A DNA stretch of 64,000 nucleotides from VXNJ01 sp009840625. GTDB taxonomy: Bacteria > Chloroflexota > UBA11872 > VXNJ01. The notes beneath the pieces were generated by a model. It had not been told where the DNA came from. It did no database searches and saw only the letters and a list, made by a program, of their open reading frames with translations. Below are positions 1 through 8,637 of this stretch, in pieces; the first letter of the stretch is position 1, and each line of letters opens with the position of its first letter. The position numbers and the translations under genes are program-made. The DNA lies in assembly GCA_965207915.1 (NCBI GenBank), contig OZ242304.1, positions 1,116,001 through 1,180,000 on the forward strand, given 5' to 3'.

Positions 1-1377
1 TACAACCTGATCGGCGACGGCTGCCGGCTGCTGATCGGGGCCTTGTCCGAACTGGACGGCCGCAACGCTGCCGACTGGGCCGCCGCCGAAGGCTACGCCC
101 TGCACGCCGCTAAAAGCCTCAAGGGCCGGGCGGCCATCGACTGGTCTTCACGCAAGGCGAGGCGCCGGCTGCTTAAGCGCATCGTAAGCGACGCCGACTC
201 CCTGCTCGGGCGAGCCCGCGCGGCGATTGCCGCCATGGACCCGGGCGATGAACGCGCCCGCGACCTTGCCGATAACGCCGCGCTGCTGTCTAAGATCCTG
301 CTCCAGGACATAGAGCGCCGACCCGACCCGGACTCTGACGGCGACGGCCCGGCGATCAGGAAGGGCGGCGGCCGCGATAGGACCCTGTCGGTGCACGACC
401 CCGAGATGCGGCACGGCCGCAAGAGCGCGCGGCAGCGCTTCGCCGGCCACAAGGGCGCGGTCGCGGTCGATACCGGCAGCGGCCTGATAACCGCGGTCGG
501 GGTGATCCCCGGCAACGCCCCCGACGCCGCGGGCGCCCTGGAGCTGGTGCGGGAGGCCGAAGACAACGCCGGTGTAAGCGCTGAAACCGTGGTCGGCGAC
601 ATGGCCTACGGCGACGGGCTGACCAGGGAGGAGTTCGCCGAGGCCGGGTACGATCTCCTGGCCCGGGCGCCGGGCCGGCCCCGGAGCGATCGCTTCGTCA
701 AGGAGGACTTCCGGATCGACCTTGGGTCCATGACCTGCACCTGCCCGGCCGGGCAGGTAACCGCCGATCTCAGGGCGATGGGCAGCCGCCGCCTGCGCTC
801 GGGCGAGCGGATCCGCGACCGCTACTTCCGCTTTAACCGGGCTGCCTGCGCGGGCTGCGAGCTGCGCCCGCGCTGCGTCAGGTCCGCGACCGGCTCCCCG
901 CGCACCGTGCGCTTCCATCCCCAGGAACGCCTGCTGCAGAGGGCGCGGGACCGCCAGCGCAGTCCGGCCGGGCAGGCGCTGCTGAAGAGCCGCCTGAAGG
1001 TCGAGCACCGCCTGGCCCGGCTGGTGCAGCTGGGGATCAGGCAGTCGCGTTTCTGCGGACGCTCCAAGACCCTGTACCAGCTGCTGATGGCCGCGACGGT
1101 GGCCAACCTGACCCTGACCGCCGGACGGACCGGAGCGCTTGGGCCGCAGGATCCGGATATGGGGCCGGATGGGGGCGGAGAAGGGCGGTCGCGACCCCGC
1201 AACCGGTCAAGCGACACGCTGGCGGCCCGGATCACCGGATCGTTGGCGGATGCATGCCGAAAAACGCCGCGATCGGCTGCCCAATCGGTCCTGGCGGCGA
1301 TCCGCGTACTGACCGCGAACCTACTCGAAATTGCAAACCCTGGGTGTTTGAACCGGGGTTTTAGGCCGGGCTTCTAG
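1..1377 (+). CDS. IS1182-type transposase, 5' end beyond window
   Basis: This is the C-terminal part of a DDE transposase. The frame is open from base 1, so the gene begins upstream, and the TTG at 43 is only an internal codon. The motif HGRKSARQRFAGHK followed by a conserved VAVDTGSGLITAVGV strand and VVGDMAYGDG is the DDE core of the IS1182/IS5-like transposase_11 fold. Further on, CPAGQ and CAGCELRPRC form the cysteine-rich insertion usual in IS1182 proteins, and the segment around 1000-1110 (KVEHRLARLVQLGIRQSRF) is the helical end carrying the last acidic residue region. The stop at 1375-1377 is a TAG inside a CTAG sequence, the same four bases used as target by the IS1182-type element at 30409. 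The right terminal repeat could not be paired because the left end is outside the window. Confidence 0.85.
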   Translation, partial: YNLIGDGCRLLIGALSELDGRNAADWAAAEGYALHAAKSLKGRAAIDWSSRKARRRLLKRIVSDADSLLGRARAAIAAMDPGDERARDLADNAALLSKILLQDIERRPDPDSDGDGPAIRKGGGRDRTLSVHDPEMRHGRKSARQRFAGHKGAVAVDTGSGLITAVGVIPGNAPDAAGALELVREAEDNAGVSAETVVGDMAYGDGLTREEFAEAGYDLLARAPGRPRSDRFVKEDFRIDLGSMTCTCPAGQVTADLRAMGSRRLRSGERIRDRYFRFNRAACAGCELRPRCVRSATGSPRTVRFHPQERLLQRARDRQRSPAGQALLKSRLKVEHRLARLVQLGIRQSRFCGRSKTLYQLLMAATVANLTLTAGRTGALGPQDPDMGPDGGGEGRSRPRNRSSDTLAARITGSLADACRKTPRSAAQSVLAAIRVLTANLLEIANPGCLNRGFRPGF

Positions 1378-1416
1378 GGGACATGCCCCCCTGCTAATGA
1401 CTGGCTGGACCTGCGG

Positions 1417-2130
1417 TCAGTCGACTTCCCGAGCGTTCAACTCGACCGCGGCACCATTGATTCCCGAGCCTTCCGCAGAGGCGAGAAAAACTATCGCGTT
1501 CGCGAATTCCTGCGGCGTGGCAGCCGCTGCGAATTCATCCGGACTAAGGTACTGCCGAGCCCTTTCCGTGCCGATGCCGCCCGCCACCAAACAGTTGGCC
1601 ACGATGCCGCGATGCTTGTAGTCGCGCGCTATGCCCTTGGTCAACGTAACGATCGCTGCTTTCGTCGCCCCAAACAGCGCCCTCCCCGGCGCCGGGTCGA
1701 CTGCACTGCCGCCGGCAATCGTAACGATGTGCCCGCCTCCAGCCTCGAGCATCGGCGGCAACACCGCTCGCGCCAGGTTGTAGGTCGTATACAAACTGCC
1801 GAGCACCAACTCTTCGAGTTCTGCCAGGGAGGTCTCGGCAAAGGGACTTTGCCGGAAGGGTGTTTGCGCCAACGTAGTCATGGAGTCGAGCCGCCCCCAG
1901 CGCTCTAGCGTTGAGTTGACTGCGTCCATGGCCGCGTTCGGCTCGGACAACTCGGCGATGACGGTGTGAACCGCTTCGCTACCAGGTATCACCGCGAGGG
2001 TCGCCCGCAAGCGTTCCGGGTCGCGTCCGGTAACCGTGACTGCATAGCCGGCTTCTAGGAATGCACCAACAACTGCCGGGGCGGTCCGGGCGGTCCCGCC
2101 GCCGATCAACACGGTTCGATTTGGAGTCAT
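1417..2130 (-). CDS. SDR-family protein with catalytic Tyr replaced by Phe
   Basis: This is a 237-aa protein with a short-chain dehydrogenase/reductase Rossmann fold. The N-terminal nucleotide-binding loop reads GGGTARTA (degenerate TGxxxGxG), followed by a VTGRDPERL segment typical of NADP-type cofactor discrimination. The usual NNAG strand is replaced by TLAQTP. The catalytic Ser position is retained in IAGGSAV, but the YxxxK motif reads FGATK, so the general acid/base tyrosine is phenylalanine (codon TTT) while the lysine is kept. The C-terminus has the usual NxxxPGxxxT region altered to NCLVAGGIGTE. It starts with ATG at 2130. The substrate is unknown. With the key Tyr and the NAG motif both missing, it may be a binding or regulatory SDR or an inactive relic. 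The gene is convergent with the IS1182 remnant. Confidence 0.75.
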   Translation of the reverse strand: MTPNRTVLIGGGTARTAPAVVGAFLEAGYAVTVTGRDPERLRATLAVIPGSEAVHTVIAELSEPNAAMDAVNSTLERWGRLDSMTTLAQTPFRQSPFAETSLAELEELVLGSLYTTYNLARAVLPPMLEAGGGHIVTIAGGSAVDPAPGRALFGATKAAIVTLTKGIARDYKHRGIVANCLVAGGIGTERARQYLSPDEFAAAATPQEFANAIVFLASAEGSGINGAAVELNAREVD

Positions 2131-2502
2131 CCTCCGCCCCTTGCTTTGACTGAATCCCCATCATATGAGTCATTGGGCGGCGTAGTGGCGCTTCCGCTGA
2201 CAACCGATGCGATTCCAATTCGCGGCGCCGGGACGACTAACCAGGATGCAATTAGTTCTTAGGCGGTAAACGTTGCAAGCTTGCGGGAAACGAGAAGATC
2301 AAGCCTGCCTGGGCCGGCGTTCTTTAAAAACTGCAATCGGGCGAACTTGAGGTCCGCTGTCAGCCGCAATTCCATTGCTGTACACGGAATTTTGTCAAAC
2401 ATTTGGCTGACATTAGTAATAAGCACGGTTATATCTACTCATACCTTCGCTCAAAAACCCATCATATTTAGATGCGGGGGGTCGCCCGCTGCACCGGAAT
2501 CC
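2131..2502. other. Intergenic, no gene recognised
   Basis: The stretch separates the SDR start from the end of the methyltransferase. It is AT-richer than the window average. A short plus-strand frame from 2281 has no recognisable motif and overlaps the methyltransferase 3' end. The SDR promoter should lie here, but no convincing -35/-10 pair could be chosen. Confidence 0.4.
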
Positions 2503-4152
2503 TTAATGAACGATGGCTACCGGTAGACCGGGCAGTTGAGGTTCTCTATGGTGTCGGCCAAACACTGTAGGCGTCGCAAATCGTTTGCCATCCAATATTT
2601 CACTAACGGACAACATTTGCATTCTCGGGTAATTGATCCCAAGTACATTCAAGTTGCCCGCAGTCGCGCAGAATTGTTCAAAATTACGTTGTTGAGTTGG
2701 GCCGCGAGGGTGCATAGTAATTAACCCGGCCATGCGGGCCTCATCGGCATCAAGCACGCCTTTCAATTCACGAAGATGCCGAATCGTTACGTTAGCACCA
2801 CCGGTAACTGCTAGTATCATGCTCTGCAGTGGTTTGTCGTACGCAATTGCGAAGTAGACCCGTCCGTCGATCCCACCATCAGCCGTTCGCTTCGCGGTTA
2901 CAAACCCTTCGACTTGTTCTACCGCCCACTTTTGAAATTGGTACTTGTCGCGAACCCAAAGATCTTGTGCGCCTTCAATGTTGTTCGGTATACCTTCAAT
3001 CACATAGTCTTTGCCTTCAACCAATCCCAGACGCCCATTGAGCCGAACCCGAGCGACGCGCTTTATGGCGTGAATTGCTATGTCTATCCCGATCCAATTG
3101 CGACCCAATCGATGAGCCGACTCCATCGTCGTGGCGCAACCGCAAAACGGATCGAGAATCACGTCTCCCGGATTGCTTGATGACTCAATAATTCGATCAA
3201 GCAGCGCCAACGGTTTTTGAGTGTCGTACCCCATCCTTTCCGGCGAGGTATTGGCAATCCTCGGGATGTCGGTCCAAATATTTTGCAACGGTTTGCCACG
3301 AGCTTCGTCCAAATACACTTTCAGCCCATCCATTCGGGGCGTCCCGTCACGTTTTGCTTTGATCCGTCCCTCCTGCCACCACTGTTCAAGTTGCTCCCGC
3401 CGATACCCCCAACCCCTTGACGGAGGCGGCATCGTGCCGCGCCATTCAAATTTGCCGGAATCCGAATTCGGCCGAGGGGCAGTCAAGTTCTCCAATTTGT
3501 ACCAGCGCCTATCGCCATCATTGTGGCGAAACCGTTTTCGTTGTTCCGGCCCGTAATCCGTATACATGCGATTCCACGTATGGTTTTGAGTCTTGGTGTA
3601 AAACAAAATGGTATCGGCAATATTCCCGTACCGCCTTGCAGTGTTGTGGCTATCGGATCTTTGCCAAGTGATTTCATTACGGAAATTGTGGTGGCCCAAT
3701 ATTGCGTCCAATATTGCCTTGATATAGTGACTCGCCGTCGGATCACAATGCAAATACAGGCTTCCGGTTGGTTTCAGTAATCGATGTATGACTAATAGAC
3801 GCTGGGTCATGTACGACAAATAAGCCAACAATCTTGGCTGCGTATTGCGCAGAGAGTGCATCCACAGTCTCCAAAGCTGGGTCGCGGAGTCGTCTAATCC
3901 GCTCTCGCGCATGAGCACCGGGATCGCTCGGATTGCTTCTTCTCGCTCTGCGTCAAGCTCCCACATGTCACAGAAAGCTTCGACTTGATCAGGCAGTGGG
4001 CGGCCAGTTTCATCTTTGTAAATTGCCGTGTATTGTCGATTCGAATTGAATGGCGGGTCCAAGTAAACGAGGTCGATCGAAGAAGACTTCAATTCCTGCA
4101 TTACCGTCAGGCAATCTCCGTAATACAGTCGATTCACGCCGCAATCACGCAA
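2503..4152 (-). CDS. Orphan DNA adenine/cytosine-N4 methyltransferase fused to degenerate Mrr-like nuclease domain
   Basis: This is a 549-aa beta-class DNA amino-methyltransferase. The catalytic motif IV LDPPF (residues 31-35) precedes the AdoMet motif I DPFCGCATT (334-342), and TQKP (311-314) leads into motif I, the order found in type III Mod and related enzymes. Residues about 395-490 form a second domain with WVRDKYQFQKWAVE, DGGIDGR (425-431) and ILAVTGGANVT followed by LRELKGVLD. This matches the Mrr-like nuclease tail found on many such enzymes, whose usual VKxG lysine is here Thr450. The methyltransferase should be active, whereas the fused endonuclease is probably not. The start is uncertain: TTG at 4152 or GTG at 4137, the latter giving the family-typical MNRLYYGD. 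No restriction subunit lies nearby. Its base composition is clearly AT-richer than the 13-42 kb genes, which suggests acquisition. Confidence 0.88.
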   Translation of the reverse strand: MRDCGVNRLYYGDCLTVMQELKSSSIDLVYLDPPFNSNRQYTAIYKDETGRPLPDQVEAFCDMWELDAEREEAIRAIPVLMRESGLDDSATQLWRLWMHSLRNTQPRLLAYLSYMTQRLLVIHRLLKPTGSLYLHCDPTASHYIKAILDAILGHHNFRNEITWQRSDSHNTARRYGNIADTILFYTKTQNHTWNRMYTDYGPEQRKRFRHNDGDRRWYKLENLTAPRPNSDSGKFEWRGTMPPPSRGWGYRREQLEQWWQEGRIKAKRDGTPRMDGLKVYLDEARGKPLQNIWTDIPRIANTSPERMGYDTQKPLALLDRIIESSSNPGDVILDPFCGCATTMESAHRLGRNWIGIDIAIHAIKRVARVRLNGRLGLVEGKDYVIEGIPNNIEGAQDLWVRDKYQFQKWAVEQVEGFVTAKRTADGGIDGRVYFAIAYDKPLQSMILAVTGGANVTIRHLRELKGVLDADEARMAGLITMHPRGPTQQRNFEQFCATAGNLNVLGINYPRMQMLSVSEILDGKRFATPTVFGRHHREPQLPGLPVAIVH

Positions 4153-4477
4153 TCGAGATTCCGATTTGAGCCAGCGCCAAAAACTATTAGCGGAGCCAAG
4201 ATTTGGCTCAGGTGATCTGTGACCAGGATTTCTCCTTCGGCGTTAATTTTGTGCCCACCACGCAATCTGATTGGTTGGGCAGAACCCACAACTATGGTGT
4301 TTCGAGTTCACAAAAATTCGTGCGTGTAGACATTGTCATGCCCGCTCGAATTGATCTGAATGAAAGGGTCGGTGGATTTTTGCAAAGGAAATGAGCCACG
4401 ACGGATCATTTGCGTCTTCGGCCCGTGTGATGAAGCCCCGCCGCACCGTATGAGTCAAGTCCCGTGATCCCCGGCGC
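4153..4477. other. Intergenic, no gene recognised
   Basis: This lies between the methyltransferase start and the end of the IS1595-type remnant. No frame with recognisable motifs was found on either strand. The methyltransferase frame stays open upstream to about 4241 without an ATG or GTG. The missing DDE half of the neighbouring transposase is not present here. Confidence 0.4.
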
Positions 4478-5038
4478 CTATTTCGCTCGTTCAGTTGGCG
4501 GACTCAACGGTTCTCGCGCGCCGATTGCCGCTGGCAATTCCAATTGCCGGACACGAAACTCAGGTTCTTCGCCAGATTGTTGGCGGCGAACAATTCGATT
4601 CTCTAATCCGACTGATTCAATCAGCAAGCCGTCACCTTCCTCCAGTGCGCAACGGATACGTTTGGCCATAAACCAAGCGGATTTTTGATTTAGGTCCAAA
4701 TGGCGCGCGAGCTGGTGGGATGAAAAGGACTCACCGGCACTGCTCAACATCGAAATCGCCAAAAACCACTTCTGCATGGGAATCTTCGTTTTTTGAAACA
4801 CCGTCCCAGTCAGTACGTTGAAACTCGTATTGCACTGATGGCAATTCCAACGCCCAACTCGGGCCCCATCGGCCTTTCGAGCAACCCTGGAACTTTGACA
4901 TCTCGGGCAAGTCGGGGAATCTCCCCAACGCACAGTCTCCAACCGCTCAATGCACGATTCGTGGTCCGGATACCGCTGGAGCAGCCTCATAAGTTCCATT
5001 GGCGATGACCGTGCTTTTTCGCTTTTCTGCACCGTCAT
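4478..5038 (-). pseudogene. IS1595/ISXO2-type transposase N-terminal half, DDE domain missing
   Basis: The 186-aa frame begins with the IS1595 N-terminal arrangement: a helical segment (MELMRLLQRYPDHESCIERL) followed by a zinc ribbon with CPRC (44-47) and CHQC (66-69), then SFNVLTGTVFQKTKIPMQKWF and a helix ending SAWFMAKRIRCAL. In full IS1595 transposases the next residues start the DDE catalytic domain (a VEVDETYxGG-like motif). Here the protein instead runs 55 residues of charged low-complexity sequence to a stop. No catalytic acidic triad is visible downstream. It is either a truncated remnant or a retained DNA-binding zinc-ribbon protein. It is divergent from the zinc-ribbon gene at 5198. 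Confidence 0.75.
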
Positions 5039-5157
5039 TTATAATGGATGCTACCGGGTAAGCCCGTAACTACTTTCTCAGAGGTGAATTAGCGAGGAGG
5101 AGGGCGAAGAGCTTCTGTGCATGCGGGCCTGCCAGTGAACGGATTATGAGTTTCTGG

Positions 5158-5177
5158 CCACTTCTCCTTATGAAGTG
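5158..5177 (+). promoter_or_regulatory. Small hairpin in leader of zinc-ribbon gene
   Basis: A CACTTC/GAAGTG inverted repeat with a short AT-rich loop lies about 20 bp before the GTG start of the zinc-ribbon gene. It could be an operator or leader structure, or chance. No partner site was identified. Confidence 0.2.
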
Positions 5178-5197
5178 ACTAACGAAAGGTAAATGTT

Positions 5198-5470
5198 GTG
5201 GCTAACAAGCCAGTTCGATGTAACGCCTGCAACTCCAAGGCTCAAGTCTTGATCGAAGGCGGTTCACCTAAGAAGATCGTGTGTCCCGGTTGCGGGCAAT
5301 CGCAAAGCTACGCGCAATTTATGTCTTCAGCTAGCGGGCAAGCGACAGATTACGTAGGCAGTGAAATCGATCGAATGCTCTCGAGAGTTGCCCGCGGCAG
5401 CAAGTACATCACCTATAAGCCTGGTCGCAGAACGACAAGACCCAGAGGAAAATTTCGGCTCGATTTTTGA
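5198..5470 (+). CDS. Small zinc-ribbon protein
   Basis: This is a 90-aa basic protein with one clear treble-clef/zinc-ribbon: CNAC at residues 8-11 and CPGC at 29-32, separated by 17 residues. The remainder is helical and ends in an Arg/Lys-rich tail (GRRTTRPRGK). The GTG start at 5198 is preceded by GAAAGGT at a plausible ribosome-binding distance. An out-of-frame ATG five bases upstream is not used. No family name could be given. Its position divergent from the IS1595-type remnant, 160 bp away, and the AT-rich composition point to an accessory gene. A perfect 17-bp hairpin follows 37 bp after the stop. Confidence 0.55.
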   Translation: MANKPVRCNACNSKAQVLIEGGSPKKIVCPGCGQSQSYAQFMSSASGQATDYVGSEIDRMLSRVARGSKYITYKPGRRTTRPRGKFRLDF

Positions 5471-5507
5471 CTCGGTTCAGTTGAAACCTGCGCGCCCGCT
5501 GTTCACG

Positions 5508-5546
5508 CCAACCTCACTTTCGGCTTGATGCCGAAAGTGAGGTTGG
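5508..5546 (+). repeat. Perfect inverted repeat, 17-bp arms, 5-nt loop
   Basis: Arms 5508-5524 and 5530-5546 are exact reverse complements around the loop TTGAT. The structure sits 37 bp after the stop of the zinc-ribbon gene. It could act as a transcription terminator, but the right arm is followed by TACC rather than a T-run. It may instead be an RNA-stabilising hairpin or a mobile-element or phage palindrome. No second copy was noticed in this window. Confidence 0.8.
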
Positions 5547-5659
5547 TACCAATCGCGACCCTTTAGCGACCGATCCTCAGCTCTGAACCCTGATGCTGAA
5601 ACTTGTCGACCGTGGGACGACTGCGAATGGAGCGGGAAACTGAGCTTGGCTAGCCAAAC

Positions 5660-5930
5660 CGCCAATCCCCGGACATCATTGACAGTTTCGCGATTGATGT
5701 ACCAGACGGAATCGAATCGACGGTAAACATCGAACACCTAGGCTGCAGCCTTCTATTGGCGGCCATCGGTCTCCACCTACTGGCGGCTACTTCGAATCGC
5801 CGCGCTGACCGACTGATTCATTCCCGACAACCTGAATCTGCACAGGAATGGACCAGCGATTGAGCAAGATTTCCCGTCCATATCCGTGGCGTAGTCAGGT
5901 CGGCCGTCAGAGCAATCACTGAGTGGCTGA
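5660..5930 (-). pseudogene. Possible remnant of VCBS/FG-GAP-like repeat protein
   Basis: Read on the minus strand, 5868-5908 encodes DGRPDYATDMDGKS, resembling the Ca-binding loop of FG-GAP/VCBS repeats. About 130 bp further along the same strand, VFDVYRRFDSVWYINR resembles the strand that follows such loops in extracellular repeat proteins. The pieces are broken by stops and frame changes, and no intact start or end was found. The assignment rests on two short motifs only. Confidence 0.25.
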
Positions 5931-6522
5931 CGCCTCTGAGTACGCCAAACGGGCTTGCGGTCCGATCCGCCTCGCTGGCTGCTCGCACCACACCGCGTCC
6001 ACCTCCTCAAACTGGCGCGCCTTGGTGTGTCTCGGGTTGTCGGAATTCGCGGAGACCCGTATCAGCCCGGGTTTGGGCAGGGCAACAGATGATGGTTTGG
6101 GTTCGCTTTCGATCACCACCTATAACCGCACGTCAGTCTGCCAATTACCTCCCACCCTTGAGGCGGCGGAGGTGCGCTCCGTGGGCAGCAGGATGGATAA
6201 GTTGCACCTTTTATCGGAAAGTGTTTTCGCGGGCGATCCGGCGCTGATGTTTGCCGCGCAGTACTACTTCGAATATCGAATCCTGGGTCGAGCGGACCTT
6301 AGGCGGTCTGTGGCCGCGCGGTAGTGAGAGCAAATGGCTGCTTGGTGCAATAAGCAATTTGGAACCGGCTTAATCCATCCAGGCGCAGTTCAGCAACCAG
6401 ATGATCCTGATAGGTACCGGCGGCCTGCTCCGATCACCTCTGGCCCAAACCTGCCAACTTCTGCAGTCTTCCTGCCTCCGGCATCGCTTGGGCGAGCGGG
6501 AAAACACACCTTCTGGGAGACA

Positions 6523-6672
6523 ATTCCTATCCTGATCGGCCTGTGCCGACGAGCGCTGTTTCCAATCGTGGGCACCGAATATTCCCGCAACGGCTAGTAG
6601 GGACAGAACTCCAATCCCTAGTTGAGGGCCGTTCATCGAATCGCCGGCGATTGCAAAGGCATTTTCGTTCGG
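6523..6672 (-). repeat. Duplicate (copy A) of the 3' end of the split membrane-protein gene
   Basis: About 150 bp here match 8641-8790 at roughly 85% by eye, in the same orientation. On the minus strand both encode an AFAIAGD...MNGPQL...AVAGIFGAHDWKQR segment, about 80% identical in protein. In copy B this is the natural C-terminus, with the stop at 8638-8640. In copy A the similarity begins exactly at the final DRN codons but the frame runs on, so copy A is a relic. The two copies flank the nuclease-like gene at 6937-8499. Confidence 0.8.
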
Positions 6673-6936
6673 ATTGCTGATCGCCGGCAAGCAGTTCAAT
6701 TTCGGGGTTGGCCCATCCGCACTAGTCGTTCGGGTGCCTGGCGTTCACCATTCAGCGCCCGTATCAACGATCGCCAAGCGATTTGAGGGGAAAGGGATTC
6801 GATTGCCGGCATCGGGCAATGTAACGGATTCAATATTCGAACCAAATCCAAATCAATAATTGCTTGGCAATCAGCAGATTTGAAAATCGGCCTTTGGAGC
6901 CACAACAGAAATCACCCGGATTAGAGGGTCAGACGC

Positions 6937-8499
6937 GTGAAATTCGATGATGCCGTTGAATCAATAGCCAAACACTGGGAGCTTCACCGCATCGCCGGAG
7001 CGCACGTAGTGGATCACCGGCGATTGAACACCGAAGAGTTGCGCGCAGCGCTCCACAAAGTCAAGCCGCAGTACCTGCACGAGGAGACTATTCGCTCGAA
7101 TCTCGACTTCGCGCTTTTCAAGGAAGAAAGCACGCAACTACGAGTACTAACACGACTCATTCTGGTGGACGTGTTGTTGAACCAATATGGCTTCGAATTG
7201 CCGATTAAGGAAACCGAGGAATCGGTAATCGCTTTCGAACAAATGGTCGTCGACCGTTCGAATGAGATCGAACTCACCGAATTGGGATGCGAAAGCAACG
7301 ATTCACCCAGGTTCCAAAACCTGAAGCTTTACGAATTCGTGTTGGAAGTGGCCTGGCAGAACAACGACGACAAGTCCCCGGACGAAGTCAATCTCCTGCG
7401 CAAGCTTCGCGAACGACTGTCAATTACCGAATCGGACCACCGCCTGATGGAGGCCAAGCTCGGGAAGTATCCCAAGCTGGAGAACATGCTGCACGTTCGC
7501 GACGAGATCGACGAAGCGCGCAGATACCTGCAAGGTCTAGGGCTGCTATTTGAGATTCGACGGGATGATGAGGTCGACGTTGACCTGATACCTGAGGAAA
7601 TTGCCGAGACACTCAGGAAATTGACCAACTGCCAGATGCGGACCGAGGCTTATTCAGAGTTGATGGACCAACGGCCAGTGCGAAGAAAAGCGCATCTTCA
7701 GAGCGTTCTGAAGAAAAATGGCGTTGAATTCGGCAGGTACGACACGCTGGAGACTCTGGCCAATTTGGTGATTGACTACGTTCCGGCCTCGAATGCAATC
7801 AGCAGCAATTCCCCCCGCTACGGATTGACCAACAAGCAACTCTCGGCCTGGTGCAGAGATCTCAGCGAACCCGTTTATGGAACCACGGACGAAATGGTCG
7901 ACCGCATTATTCGCCATTTCGACCGCAAGCGCCCAGTAGTTGAGCACGAAGACGATGAGCGCGCTATGTGGTACGACTTTTATGAGGCTCTTTCCGGTCG
8001 CGAGTACGACGTTCTCAGATCACGAGAAATCATTTCCAAAGACCTGGAAATCGAGTCGAAATTTGAAGAGGCCACCGAATACCTCTTCTCAGAGAAGTTG
8101 AAGCACACTCCCCTGAAGCAGCCAGGGTCCAATCATCCCGACGGCCTGTTGAGCCTCGGGTCGCATTACCTGATGTGGGACAACAAGTCCAAAGAATCGC
8201 CCGTGAACCTACGCGACCACATCAAGCAATTCGACGCCTACATGGACAACGCCGAAAAGCCCGTGCCGATCTTCCTGGTAATCGGCCCGTCGTTCACTGA
8301 AGAATCGGAATTCGAAGCGATCAGGTACCGAGCTCAACACTACGACCGCGCCATCACTCTGATCACCGCCAATGAGTTGCGAGATTTGGCAGAAGAGTGG
8401 GCGCACTCTGACAACAAAAAACGGGAAGAGCCTTTCCCGCTTCCGTTACTTGGCGCGAACGGCAGGTTTTCGCGCAGCCAGCTAGGAAAGCTGATCTAG
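6937..8499 (+). CDS. SAP-like / FokI-like PD-(D/E)XK nuclease-domain protein, copy 1
   Basis: This is a 520-aa protein with no assigned family name. Residues 1-230 are mainly helical. Residues about 251-283 and 297-328 (LTNKQLSAWCRDLSE...GTTDEMVDRIIRHFD) resemble SAP DNA-binding helix pairs. The C-terminal domain has HPDGLLSL (D402), then WDNKSKE (D415-x-K417) and HIKQFDAYM (Q431), which fits the PD...(D/E)xK core and closely resembles the FokI cleavage domain pattern PDG...DTK...Q. A hydrophobic strand (VPIFLVIG) follows. The role is probably DNA cleavage, inferred only from the motifs. The GTG start is preceded by AGAGGG. A homologue of identical length, about 70% identical by eye, lies at 57357-58919. 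The present copy has much lower GC at silent positions, so the two copies have separate histories. It is flanked by direct repeats (6523-6672 and 8641-8790). Confidence 0.75.
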   Translation: MKFDDAVESIAKHWELHRIAGAHVVDHRRLNTEELRAALHKVKPQYLHEETIRSNLDFALFKEESTQLRVLTRLILVDVLLNQYGFELPIKETEESVIAFEQMVVDRSNEIELTELGCESNDSPRFQNLKLYEFVLEVAWQNNDDKSPDEVNLLRKLRERLSITESDHRLMEAKLGKYPKLENMLHVRDEIDEARRYLQGLGLLFEIRRDDEVDVDLIPEEIAETLRKLTNCQMRTEAYSELMDQRPVRRKAHLQSVLKKNGVEFGRYDTLETLANLVIDYVPASNAISSNSPRYGLTNKQLSAWCRDLSEPVYGTTDEMVDRIIRHFDRKRPVVEHEDDERAMWYDFYEALSGREYDVLRSREIISKDLEIESKFEEATEYLFSEKLKHTPLKQPGSNHPDGLLSLGSHYLMWDNKSKESPVNLRDHIKQFDAYMDNAEKPVPIFLVIGPSFTEESEFEAIRYRAQHYDRAITLITANELRDLAEEWAHSDNKKREEPFPLPLLGANGRFSRSQLGKLI

Positions 8500-8637
8500 C
8501 GGGATTTGCCCTGGGAATCAGAAATCAACTCTAATCGCCCCTTAGAAGCGCCTCGATATAGACGACAATTTCGGCCATGTTCGGCAGCGGTAATGAACGG
8601 AGTCGCGGCCAGCTAAAAGGGTGCTACGGAAAAGTCG

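Larger units (their letters stand above)
5471..6936. other. 1.5-kb region of decayed sequence, no intact gene
   Basis: There is no convincing intact gene between the zinc-ribbon gene and the nuclease-like gene. Three items stand out: the perfect hairpin at 5508, minus-strand fragments resembling repeat-protein sequence around 5660-5930, and a minus-strand duplicate of the C-terminus of the IS21-split membrane protein at 6523-6672. Short open frames at 5923-6324 (+) and 6334-6597 (+) carry no recognisable motif. Confidence 0.6.

Noticed and set aside
148..1008. Long minus-strand open frame opposite the IS1182 transposase
   Set aside because: GC-rich antisense shadow with no motif; the plus-strand frame has full transposase signatures.
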